Below, one piece after another: positions 1 to 11,218 of a stretch of 64,000 nt of DNA (position 1 is the first letter of the stretch; the number at the start of each line of letters is the position of its first letter). The notes under the pieces are model-generated. The model saw only the letters and a program-made list of their open reading frames with translations, searched no databases and was not told the origin of the DNA. The stretch lies in NCBI GenBank assembly GCA_030267565.1, contig BRXU01000009.1, positions 890,001 through 954,000 of the forward strand, read 5' to 3'. The position numbers and the translations under genes are program-made. This stretch comes from Pleodorina starrii. Taxonomy: Eukaryota; Chlorophyta; Chlorophyceae; Chlamydomonadales; Volvocaceae.

Positions 1-3000
1 CACCCCACATGGCACCCACCCGCCACCTGGCGTCCCGGGGCGGCACACCAACACTCGCGCCTCTTCGACCGTCGTCGCCCGGCGGACGATTGCTGATGGG
101 GGACGGCCCCGCGTCTTTTCCTCCCGTGCGCCACAGCCACTCGGGCGTTCCGGCGGCCGCGCAACGGCCGCTGCCGCCCTGCGGTTCGCCATTGAACTCA
201 CGCGGCGGCGGCGACGGCGGCGGCGGTGGCGGCGGTGGCGGTGGCGGCGGTGGCGGTGGCGGCAGCCGCTACAGCCACGGCCTGGAGCGACGCAACAGCG
301 AAAGTGAGGTTGGCGGCGGCGGCGGCGCTGGAGGCGGCGTCGGCGGTCGCCATAGCAGCAGTAATGTCGGTGGCGGCGGCGGTGGTGGCGGTGGTGGTGG
401 TGGTGGTGGCGGTGGTGGTGGTGGCGGGCTACCGTCCATCAACGGCGCGCGTGGAAAGGGTGAGTGCAGTACTACTGCTAAGCCTACATTAGAGACGTTC
501 GGCAATTCCAACGGACATCGGCAGTAGAGGCCGCTTGCGGTGCCCTTTTTTTAAGGTTTCCGCTACGGTCACCCGCATGGACGGTATCCTTGGTTCGCTT
601 TGCCGTACACGTGTTGCTTTGTCGTACACCGCCCACCATGTCCGGCCATGACTCAGCCCACACAGCCCAGAACCTGTTCATCTGTTCATTCCCAGTCAAA
701 ATGTAGTCCTTGTATGCTACCCTATTATGTTACACGGATAATTGTGCTCGGAACGAAGGGGGGTCGCAGGATGTATCGAACTTGTTAGGAAGGCGCGATA
801 CGCACCGGCATCCCCCTCTGGGTCCCTGCAAAGCGATTTACGGTCATACAAAGTTACAAACCCCTTCGTTCGTTCGGCCGCGCGGCTGCAACCACTTCCC
901 CTACAGGGCGCCTCTCACCTCCACGGCTGGCTGTCCCCATGGACGGCCGAAGCGCCGGCCGCATCAGTATTACCAACATCAATCCCAACCCCGCCGGCCA
1001 CGCCGGCGGCGGCAGCAGAGACCGTGCCTCCCCCGACCGCCTCCTTATCAGCGCCCCCAGCCGCAGCACCACCTCCGCAATCGACGCCATCCAAGGACCC
1101 TGCGGCGGCAGCAGTCTCTCGTCCAAGGCGTCTGTTCAACGCCGGATGTCGTACGACGGCTCGGGCGTGCTGTCCTCTACTGGCGGCGGCGGCGGTGGAG
1201 GTGTCGGCGGCGGCAGTGGTTGCGGATTCCCACTCGTGGAGCCGCCGATGTTGCTGATGCTGCACCGGGAGTTCATGGGCGGCGGACCGCGCAGCCGATT
1301 CCGCGTGTCGTGCGATGGTGCGTCGCTGACTGATGGGCAACCTGTGATGAAAATGGTTGGCTTATTATTAATTCTTATTAATATTATGCGCGCTTGCCCG
1401 GCCATTCGCCTTAAACGGCGCTATAGCACACAGAAAAAAACACCTGCACATACAGCTCTTTGCGCCATGTTCGTTCTCCCGCCCCCACTGTAACCAAACC
1501 CGCCTTCCGCTGACCAATCCACTTTCACACAATTCCATCCAATCCTATTTGTATGCAATTCAATCCAACCCCTCGCTTCGTTCGATTCGTTTCTCCACCC
1601 TCAATCCACCCCCTTGCGCCACTTTGTCCTGCTTGTTTACGCTTCTGTACGCCTCGCAGGCGGCGGCGGCGGCGGCAAGGCCGAGTGGCGCAACCACGGC
1701 ATCTCCTGCCCCGCCTCCCCCACCAAGACATCCTCGCCGGCCAGCAACCGCCAGGCCGGCAGCATATTGGGCCACACCACGGCCCCCAACTCGCCCAGGG
1801 GAGGTCAGCGCGTGGCTGGACCCAGCTTCGGAGGCGGCGTGTCCGCTCCGCCGGTGGGTCGCCGCTTGACGGAACCATTAAACGCCTTTGTATCTCCGTG
1901 AGCCCCGGCCACCGCCGCAATTACATATATGGACCCGTAACGTTGAACTGTGAAGTTGCGCTTTCAATTTGCCGGTACCGTATATAAATAACTTCTCATT
2001 CATCAAACAAATATCCCTTCCCCTGCAGGCCCGCCTCCCCGCCACCGCCGCCACCACCGCCGCTCTCAAGCCTTCTCGCGTTGCCGTACCAAAGCTGTTG
2101 ATCCCAACCAGACCCCTTCCATCGCCGCCGACGACGCCGCCGCCAGCGGCATCGCTCAGCCCCCGCCCGCCGCCCTCCCCCGCCGCCACCCCTCGACTGC
2201 CACCAGCGGACGCGCCCATGGATCCCGTCAATTTGGCCCTGCTGGCCATACGCCTGGCGGTTCCTTTCTGCCGCAGCGACTCGCCGGCGGCGGCAGTGCC
2301 GCCGCTTCTGATGCCGCTGCTGACGCCGCTGCTGGCGGCGGCGCCGCCGCCGCCGCCGCTGCCGCAGCCGGTTCCGGAGGAGACCTCCGCGCGGATTGAA
2401 GGCCTGCGGGCGCGGTGCCAGGCGAAGCTTGAGGAGTTGCAGCGTTGTAGCCAGCTCATCTCCATGTTTTTAAATCGGTGCAACGCTGGTTGGGCGGAGG
2501 CGCAAGCGTGGACGGCGCCGTCGATGGTGACGCAGCCGCAGCTGACCGCGTTCACGCGCTCTGATGCCGGCATCCACTTCCGTGAGGAGTTGCTGCGCAT
2601 GCTGTGCAGCGGCGCTGTCGCCGTACACCTTCGCGCCGGCGACGACTTCCTCGAGCCCGGCATGTCGTACGGCGGCCTGGAGCGCAGGGGCGGCGGCATG
2701 GCTGGCTTCACGACCGACGCCGGCGGCGGCGGAGGCCCGTTGTCAGTGCTTCGATGGGGGTCCAAGTGGCCAGGCGCCCCCGCCGCACCGATCGCCGCCG
2801 GCGGCCCTGGCGGCGGCAGCGGGCTTGCCGTACCGGGAGGGCTGTACCGCAGTACGGCACCGGATGTGTGGACGCAGGACCCCTGGCGCATGCTGGAGAC
2901 GTACAGGTGCTTGCCGTTCATAACCTTTGCTTGTAAAACGTTAAACGTAGCTGCCGTACAAAGCGGCTGTGCGGCCCAGGTAGGTATGCGCGGGTCGTGC

Positions 3001-6000
3001 ACTCGCGACGCCCCATTCACTCCTCGTTCTGCCCTCGATACCCGCTGTGCGCAAAAGTCCGCCAGCTCCCATGCACCCCGAAGATCCCATTTTGTAACAT
3101 GGATCCCTCTCTCTGCATCCTCTTCGCACCTTCCCCTCCACAAACCTGAAGTCCCCAATCACCCCATCGCCCCCTCATCCTCCCAATTTGGCCATCACAG
3201 GCCCGGCCTGCTGGTCCCGGGTTCGATGCGAATCGAGGGCGTGCCACTGGGCTGTCGATATGTGGCCGCCTTGGTGTTGGCTCTGGAGGCTCTGGCGGGT
3301 CGAGAGGCCGTTGAGAAGCTGCCGCTGGTACTGGTGGTCAGCGAGGATCAGCAGGACGAGGTGGTCCGCCAGCTGTGGGCATACAGGTTCTTCGGGTAAG
3401 TGGGTTGGCGGGCGGTTAAGAGTCGATGACGCTAGCTAGCGGCCGAGATGGCGGTTGTCGGTTTGTACGGTTGTGGGCTGTTGGAGTTGCGGTAACTCAT
3501 CCTCATCATCAACCGCCGCAGCCGCAGCCCTTCGCCAGCCTTACTCACTACACGTCCTCGCTCATCAATTGTGCCTGCTTGCTTTCGCAACCTTGCTTTC
3601 ATACAACGCTTGCTGCAGTTTGTCTGTTCGTCGGTTCGCAGCCTTGACGTACCCCTCCCCGACTTGCTCCCCGTTCCATTTTGGGCGGGTGTGGGGTCCT
3701 GGGGTGTGTGTGCTTGATTGCAGCTTCCCTTCCCCGCTGCTTCCCGCGGTCCCTGTCCCTTGCCTTCCACCCCCCTTTCCCCTGCTCCCCTGCCTGCCCC
3801 TCTGCCCCTCTACCCGCCCTCACCCCTTGGCGCAGCATCCCCCGCGAAAACGTGGTGTTTCTGGTGCAGCCCTCCCACCCGGGTTACTGCTACCACTCCT
3901 CCAAACGCACATGGCTACCAGGTGATGCCTCCCACAGCCTTCCGCTGGGCAGTGGCTACGGGCTGATGCAGCTGGCGTGGCGGGAGGAAGCGCTGGCGGT
4001 CAGCGAGGAGGGCTGTTTGGAGCCGCTTCGCACGTCGGCGCTCAGCTGGATGGAGGCGCGCGGCGTAACGTGCGTGCGGGCTGCGGGAGGGCTGCGTGCG
4101 GGCTGGAGGCAGCGGGGTCTTGGACGCGTGTGTCGCGTGGTGGTGGCGGTAGCCACCGTAATAGGGGTTGCTAGCTTGCTACGGTTGGCTTCAGCACCCT
4201 TCAAGGGTCGTTTTTCGATGGTTAATGCGGTGGATGGTGGGGAAGGACGGCCTGGTACGAGTGTCCCACAAGTCAACTGTTGGGGCTTGTGAGAGAGTGT
4301 GCGTGTGTGTGTTTTGTGCCGTAATGCATGCGGCAAGAGAAAGATGGGGAGCGGGGGCAATGACGTCGCACAGTTTACTTGTAGGTCCGGTTTGAGGTCT
4401 GTGTCGCGACTGAGGATCTGGGGATCGGTGGCTGTTAGCGGCTCGCATCTACATGCCCAATGCAATCCTTCCGACCTGCGCTGCTGCGGACGGGTGTCCA
4501 CGTGTCTGGTGGTCGCAGGTGGTTGGTCAGCAGGCGCGCCCGGGATGTCAGCTTGCTGGCCAGTAACGGCGTTCTGGATCTCAACACCCTGGCGTACGGA
4601 CTGTACTACCGCACGGACCGGTAAGTTGGTTACCAGTTACCAATCGATTGGGCCGGTTGCGTGGGGCCGTTGGATTGGGGTGCTGGTCAGGTTGGCGGGA
4701 TTGAGGCGCCTACCTCACCTCCTCACTCGCCGCCTCTAGCCCCTGAATAGGCCCTCATCACCTCCTCACTCGCCGCCTCTAAGCCCTAAATAGGCCCTGC
4801 TTTTATTAGGATGCGAGTGTTACATAGGCGGCCTGATTTCACATCGGTCCTTTCTATTAGAGGTCCAGTTTCTTACTGTGGGAACAACGTCTGTGTGTCT
4901 TGTCCCCCCGCTCCCCAACCAAATGTCGCAGGTCCCCCGAGACCAACATCGTCATGGAGGCCGCTTCCACCAGCAGTCTGTTGCTATCTCGAGTGCTGGA
5001 CAGGTGAGCGATGGTAACGTATGGCAAAGGCACTAGTTGACATTTCCGGGTATCTCCCAGACGTTACACTCCCCCCCTTTGGAGGGACCGTCCCGGGACC
5101 GGTTTTAAGCCCCTCACCCACCGCCAACCATCCGCAGCAACCGTCTACAGACGACATTGCGTCAGGTCAGGACCACCACGCCTGCCTCAAGCTTTAGATT
5201 TAGAGCGTGGACCTTTGCAGACATCTGTCAGGATCAAACCCACGACCACAGCTTTCACTGTGATTCCCCGCCTGGAGCGGGTTTCTAGGGTCCGAGTCTC
5301 GATACCATTTGTAACGTATGGCAAGGCACTAGTTGACATTTCCGGGTATCTCCCAGATCTTACAGCGATGAGGGGCAGTGGGGCACCACCTTGCACGTGA
5401 GCGGCGCCGGTCTGGAGCGCGGTATGGGGCGCGGTATGAAGCGCGGTATGGAGCGCGCAAAGGGGGGCTGGCACGCAGGCCGCCAGCGGGCAGCAGGCGC
5501 GCGCCAGCCGCCAAACAAACGGTCCTCCTTGACCTCTCCCTCGCTCCCAACCAATCGCCCCAACGCGCACCGCCCCTGCCTATCCCCAATCAGCGTCATC
5601 ATGAGCCGTCGCCTGGACGAAAAAGCGGCGGCGGCAGCCGCCGCCATCAACGCCGCATACGGCACCAGCAGCAGCAGCGCCAACACCTCTTCTGCTGTCG
5701 CCACCTCGGGCTTCATCCGGCCCGGCACCGTCGTCATCAGCCCGGATTCCACGCCGCCCGCGAGCCCCACCACCTCCAGCAAGAACCTCCTCCAATCCTC
5801 AGCCAACAATAAAAGCCCTTGGTCTGCTGTCGCCAGTGGCGATCCCTTAGGCGGCCGCAAGCCGAAACAGCAGCAGCAGCCGCAGCGGCCCAGCCACCAG
5901 ATCGTGGAGCTGAGCCCCACGGACCTCGCAACGCCCGCCATGCGGGCCGTGTTGGCGGACTACCAGGAGGTCGGGCGGGTGATGGCGGGACTGGGTCGCT

Positions 6001-9000
6001 ACATGATGCACCTGCCCAGCATCACACGTACGTACGTGGGTATTGCGATTGGGCTAGTGCGTGCCGCGAGGGAGTGCCGCGAGGGAGTGCCGCGAGGGAG
6101 TGCCGCGAGGGAGTGCCGCGAGCGAGTGCCGCGAGCGAGTGCCGCGAGCGAGTGCCGCGAGCGAGTGCCGCGAGGGAGTGCCGCGAGCGAGTGCCGCGAG
6201 CAAGTGCCACGAGCGAGTGCCGCGAGCGAGTGCCGCGAGCAAATGCCGCGAGGGAGTGCCGCGAGCCAGTGGCGCGAGCGAGTGCCGCGAGCGAGTGCCG
6301 CGAGCGAGTGCCGCGAGCGAGTGCCGCGAGCGAGTGCCGCGAGCGAGTGCCGCGAGCGAGTGCCGCGAGCGAGTGCCGCGAGCGAGTCCTTGAATGAATC
6401 GCAAGTCCTATCTTATTACCTCCGCTGCGATCACCGCCGTCTTGTGGGGAATAAAATGCTCTACTCACCTCGCTCGTTTGCACCGTAACGACTAATAACT
6501 CGCAGCGCCGCCCCCCGCTCTTTTTCTCTCTTCCTCTCATTCTCTCATTCTCTTCTCTTTGACACACACAAATTACACACACATTCCCAAAATGCAAAAT
6601 CCAACGCCTACAGCCATGCTGGCCGGCCGTCTGTCGGTGCTGCGCCCCAAGCTGGGCCTGGTGGACGACCTGCTGCACGTGCGCATGGAGCTCTCCGATC
6701 TCACGTCGGCGCACAATGCATCGTCGCTGCTGCTGCAGGTACGGATACTCGTACGGCAGTTGCCGTAGTGTACGACACAAAATGGATGGACGGCCGCCGT
6801 CAATCGCGGCAAAGAAACCGTTATTCGAAAGAATGACAAAGGCCCCTCCGCCGACCGCTATCTATCGAAGACGCCGTAAAAAAGGCGTCTCGTACTGATG
6901 TATGCGGAATGCCGGCGGTGCACGCACGTACCGGTAGTCTCCCGCCGCCGCTATCGTCGTCTGTCCCGCTGTTCCCTGATCACGCACGGCAACCTTGTGG
7001 CCCTGCAAACTCGCCCGTACTACTTTAGGAACTAGGGCTGGACACGCGACAACTAGATCCATCAATACCCTCCCTAAAAGTTGGCACCGCAAACCTCCCT
7101 CCGGGTGTCACCGTCTCCCCTGATGATGAGCGGCCCGCCGGTGTCCTCCCTGCCGCCTGCCGCCGGCCCCCCCTGGATCAGGCGCGATCCGATACCCCCC
7201 AACTGGTGGTCCAGGACGATGTGGAGACACTCCTGCCGCTGCTGCAGGTACGGTGTCGTACTGTACGACACTGTGTCGTATGGCACGGAAAACTCTATGG
7301 GTGGTCATGCAGGGCTGCGCCCTCACTGCACGCACACGTAGCTAGCAGCTTGCAGACGCAATCAAGACAGCATGGTCGCGTTTGCTTTCAATGTAAAATT
7401 TTACCCTTCATTCCGTACAAATGTACTTCATACATATGTACTGCAGGCGCAGGACAGCAACCCCCTCTTCCGGCAGCTGCTGGTTTCATATAAGGTCGTC
7501 GAGGAGAACCGGAAGCGGTACTCGCCGTCGGCGGCGTCGGACGGCAGCCGACGGGTCGGCGGCGGCGGCGGCAGCAGCGGCGCAGCTGGCAGCAGCGGCA
7601 GCGGCGGCAGCGGTGAGGGCGGCGACGCCAGTAACCACCGGCAGGGTCTTCCCTCCCCGACGCAGCCGCCGCCGAACCCCAAGGTTCAACGCATCCTGGT
7701 GTTTTTGGCGGCCAATACGGTGAGTGCGTGGGCGCTGGGCAGGTGCATCGCAATGCGGTGGCTGCACCTGGACGGCGGGTTTCGAGTGTTTTCACGCCAT
7801 GTTGTCCACCACGCACCTCGCTCTCCGTTAGCAAACAGCAACATGGACAAACCACGCAATAACTGGGTCCACCCGTCACCTCATCAGACCTCATCACCAA
7901 CTCTCCGTCGGTGACACCTGCATGCCCATTACGTAACGCACGCCCAACACCCCATAAACACCGACACCACGGCGTCTGCTGCATCGGCGCGGCGGCACCG
8001 GCACCGGCACCGGCGTGTGACCGCAGATTTCCACAGCCGCCGTCGCGATGGCGGCGACTCTGGCTCAGCCGGGCCGCGATACGGTGACGCTGGCAACGGT
8101 GGTTTCGGAGGTGCCCGGGGTACGGCAACACGGTGAGGAGTTGCTTGCCAAGTACTCCACCGAGTTCAAAAAGCTGGGCGGCGCACATTACACCTGCGAG
8201 GTGGTGGTGAGTCATGTTTCTCGATATAGTCCGGAAGTCGAACGGCGCGACTTGCTCGCTCGGGTACGACGCGGCGACCGACCCGTGGATCGTTCGGCCG
8301 GCAGTCCAACAGCCCACGCATGAATTGCGTTTGCGTGCCCATGCATCAGGGTCCCCCCCCCCGACATCTGCCGCTCATTCGTCAGTGGCCTGCCCGGGCG
8401 GGGCTTTTTTGGCAGTCAAATAATCCAATCTCAACGCTTTGAGCCACGCACGCACGCAGTCCTAATTCGTCGTACAGGAAACGTACAAGAAAACCGTGCT
8501 GCACTCCTGTACTCCTGCGTGCTCCTGCACTCACAGGAGCGCGGTAACTGCGGCCTCATTGACTGCATGGAGGAATTCTCAAGCCGCCATGGCGCCACGC
8601 TCGTGGTCATGGGATCCGACTCTCTCACCTCCAAGGCCAACATGTCCGTCCCCACCGCCTCCGCAACCTCCCCCGCCTCCCTCCACATTATCGGCTCCGT
8701 CACACTCGCGCTCCTGCGCCGCCTACCCATGCCGCTTCTGCTCGTGACGCGCGCTTCTGCAACGGCGGTTACCGCTGCCGCGACTGCGGGCTCAGTGGAG
8801 CAAGTCGGCGGTATCGGCGGCGGCGGCCGCCGGCGCACGCTTCGCTGTCTGGCGGTGATCGAGGGACACGCGGCTGGGATGATTGATTACCTCGCTTCGC
8901 GGCTGTGCGACGGCAGGGCGGGAGACCAGCTGTACTTGTCGTACATCCGTACAAGTACCTTGATGACGCGGCAGCAGTTGGACAACATCAGGGCGCTTAT

Positions 9001-9837
9001 CAGCCGCTTCACGCACCAGGCCGCCGGTAAGTCGCGACACAGCAACCAACTACCAATGACGAATTTAGCCCCGCCCTGAGCCCCGTTATGCTTTGACTAT
9101 TGAGTTCAAGGAACATCAATAGAGGGAGGGAGGGGATCCATGTCATTTTTGGCAAACACACGACTGCACGAGGGCTGGTGGGCGGGCTTTGCGACGACAG
9201 CAATCATCATCGCGGCCGCCGAACACAGTTCATGAAACTGTCAAAATTCCTCTAAAAGTATTTCACAATAAAAGTTACTACCATGTCGCAACCCGCAGCC
9301 AACGGCCCGCCAGCCGGGTCGCGCATCGCTGCTGCGGGAAACGTCAGAATGAACGTCAGAGTTCGCAGCATGATACCATTCTGCCGAAATGATTTAAATT
9401 TTTTCACGCAGTCAGGTCAGCGGCTCGTAAGGCCAGCGAATCCATTGTCAGGCCATCAAGCCGCGGCTAGCGAGGCGCGACGCCGCTTGCCCGTGATGTA
9501 GCTCTATGCCGCGACTTATCGTCAATCTTCATCACAACACTGAGCCCCATCGCCAGCGCGAAACATCTACGTCGTTACATAACACGCTTGCCGCGCCCGC
9601 CTCTCACTACTGCTGCCCAATCCAGCCCTCAACATGCGTCCCGCCAAGACGCTCATTCTGGACGGCCCCGCGGACCGCGCACTCGCTACCGCGGTGGCGG
9701 ATCACGGCATAGATCTGTTGGCGGTGCCGGCGGTGCCGCTGGGGCACCAGGTGCCGCCGGCGGTGCTCGCGACTATGCGCGCCGCCAGTACGGCAGTGCT
9801 GTGGTACAGGGACGCGCAGCAGTTGCCTGAACTGTGA
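1..9837 (+). CDS. Tandem universal-stress-protein-like (USP) protein with possible nucleotidyltransferase-like middle; 5' end may lie outside the window
   Basis: Phase-consistent exons: <1-459, 907-1317, 1660-1897, about 2029-2906, 3201-3395, 3836 to about 4064 or 4130, 4519-4620, 4932-5003, 5366-6027, 6614-6738, 7029-7247, 7447-7719, 8027-8206, 8537-9026 and 9626-9837 (stop). The first three exons are Gly/Ser/Pro-rich and probably disordered. The middle (3201-5003) has LPLVLVVSEDQQDEV followed by FFGIPRENVVFLVQPSHPGY, which recalls UDP-sugar pyrophosphorylase-type nucleotidyltransferases; this is weak. The C-terminal third holds two USP-like modules. The first starts at QRILVFLAANT (about 7687) and continues to GATLVVMGSDSL and LLRRLPMPLLLVT (to about 8755). 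The second starts at LRCLAVIEGH (about 8840) and ends with HGIDLLAVPAVPLG and AASTAVLWYRD. USP domains are Rossmann-like alpha/beta folds, often ATP/AMP-binding. The intron at 5004-5365 is almost entirely a mobile element. The reading frame at 2029-2906 is unresolved, and an extra intron within 5366-6027 is possible. USP assignment is moderately sure; overall function is unknown. Confidence 0.7.
200..432 (+). repeat. GGC/GGT triplet microsatellite encoding polyglycine
   Basis: Two runs (about 200-264 and 366-428) of GGC and GGT triplets encode long polyglycine tracts in the first exon of the USP-like gene. A mix of synonymous GGC and GGT interrupts the array. Further Gly runs occur at 1180-1217 and 1660-1677. 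Confidence 0.85.
5014..5363 (+). mobile_element. Short non-autonomous element, copy A, with about 54-bp terminal direct repeats
   Basis: The element is 350 bp. Its ends are near-identical direct repeats at 5014-5067 (54 bp) and 5311-5363 (53 bp). Each repeat starts GTAACGT; the left one ends ACGTTAC and the right one ATCTTAC, so each repeat is also bounded by short inverted ends. It is flanked by a perfect 7-bp target-site duplication, AGCGATG, at 5007-5013 and 5364-5370. The interior of about 240 bp has no coding capacity. A second copy in opposite orientation lies at 27985-28333. The layout could be a miniature terminal-repeat retrotransposon (TRIM-like) or a MITE with subterminal repeats. 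It fills almost all of an intron of the USP-like gene. Confidence 0.85.
6061..6387 (+). repeat. 13-bp minisatellite (GTGCCGCGAGCGA), about 25 copies, intronic
   Basis: Tandem copies of a 13-bp unit with GCGA/GGGA variants occupy the intron at 6028-6613 of the USP-like gene. That intron begins GTACGT after 6027 and ends CTACAG before 6614, and the flanking exons match in phase 1. The array is stop-free in several frames, which produces spurious open reading frames on both strands. Confidence 0.9.
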
Positions 9838-10455
9838 TGGCGTCGTCGTACATCGTACAAGTGGGCTACATACACACCGTGGCTAAATTTACGCGGAGCG
9901 AGCATCGTGCGTGGATGGCTGGATTGATATGACGTGGCGAAAGGGGTCGGTTTATTTAGGATAGGGGGTGCAGCGAACGAATGTGGGCGGCATACATTTG
10001 CAATCTGCGTGTGGATAGGGTAGAAGGCGCGCTTCGTTTGGAGGGAGGCCGGAGCGCCGCCCGGCGGGTCCGCTTGTGCTGTCCAACGGCTGGCGGCGTT
10101 GGTTGGGGGCGGCCATAGTGGTTGGATATTGGTTTCAACGAGCGAGCGGGCGAGCGAGCGAGAGGAATGGGTCATTTGTTGGTTGAGAATAGCGCTGCCG
10201 CTTAACCGCTCCCATCCCGTGCCATGCCCTGCCCGCGTGTGCGTGCGTGCGTGGCATCTGAAAGTCTGACTCATCAGGGAGGCGACCTTCTATCTATCCA
10301 GGACGCGACGACGAGGGGAATGCGTGCGGCGATCGCGGATCGCCTCTTCTCTGCTGCTGGCCATACGATCCCTCCATTTCCCTTCGTTTTCAATGTTGTG
10401 AGGCGAATCTGCGAGTAGAAATAGGTTCGCTCGTCGACGCGGGCTTCTGGGTGCG

Positions 10456-10473
10456 TGTAAGTGGTAGGTGTAA
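10456..10473 (+). terminator. Candidate poly(A) signals TGTAA (10456-10460 and 10469-10473)
   Basis: Two TGTAA pentamers, the usual volvocine polyadenylation signal, lie about 620-635 nt after the stop codon of the USP-like gene. I did not see one nearer to that stop. Confidence 0.4.
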
Positions 10474-11143
10474 CTTACACACGCACCATGCATGAAGCAC
10501 GAGTACGTAAACACCGGGGCGTTAATTCCACTTACACGGCACAGCCCCCCTGCCTCGGCTGGCATCATGCAACGCTTACTTTGTCCCTTGCACTGAACTT
10601 ACATACGTGCATATGCACGCGGCTGCCTCATAAGCAACGTTGCAGTACAGGCGGGCGCCCGCCGCAAATAAACCTGCATGGCGTAACGCAGCGCCGTGAA
10701 TTACGCACCAGGTGGCCCACGCCACCTACCTATGTCGTCTGTAGCCATACCTACTGGCCTCCCCGGGCCCCTTCCGTTTGCGCTCAGCGAGGAGTCGCGC
10801 TCAGGAGTCTCCAGACCCGCCAGCCGTGCGCCCCGTATTCGGCCTGCTGTAGGCACTCCAATAGGCAAACTAGCTAGCTAAATTAAATTGGACGGATTCG
10901 AACTCAACACTAGCATTCAAACCTGGTGAGGGGGCCTGCTTACTTCCATCGACCAACAGATAAATGAATATCTAGCTACCTTCTGTACAGGCAAAGGGGG
11001 ATTCGATCGTGTTCGGGCCGCCACATACTCAACTCAACATCACAATTAGTGTCCACCTTTCAGCGAAGTCCCAAGAGGGAGAGAGATGAATAATGATTAG
11101 GCAACCCAGTATCTACCAAGCACAATACTATCTATACCATGCC

Positions 11144-11148
11144 TTACA
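11144..11148 (-). terminator. Candidate poly(A) signal TGTAA for the caspase-like/ARM gene
   Basis: TTACA on the plus strand reads TGTAA on the minus strand, about 70 nt past the stop codon of the armadillo-repeat exon. Spacing fits a short 3' UTR. Confidence 0.5.
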
Positions 11149-11218
11149 GCTGCACGTACGGTCTTAATCAGACAAACACGCATACCGACTTCACAGAATA
11201 CGCGCAGACAGTACTATG

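Larger units (their letters stand above)
9838..11218. other. Convergent intergenic region, 3' flanks of the USP-like and caspase-like/ARM genes
   Basis: No gene is visible. The first part is the 3' UTR of the plus-strand gene. The last about 75 bases are the 3' UTR of the minus-strand gene. The rest is AT-richer sequence with short palindromic GTAAGT/ACTTAC motifs near 10450-10480. Confidence 0.5.

Noticed and set aside
6061..6387. CRISPR array
   Set aside because: The repeats are directly tandem, without unique spacers, in a eukaryotic intron.
6022..6780. Arg/His/Ser/Leu repeat proteins on either strand at the 13-bp minisatellite
   Set aside because: The array lies inside an intron with matching phases on both sides.
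10890..10910. tRNA B-box-like GAGTTCGAATCC on the minus strand; similar motifs at about 23036-23047 and 36246-36257
   Set aside because: No matching T-stem, acceptor stem or A box could be paired around any of them, so they are not supported as tRNAs or tRNA-derived SINEs.
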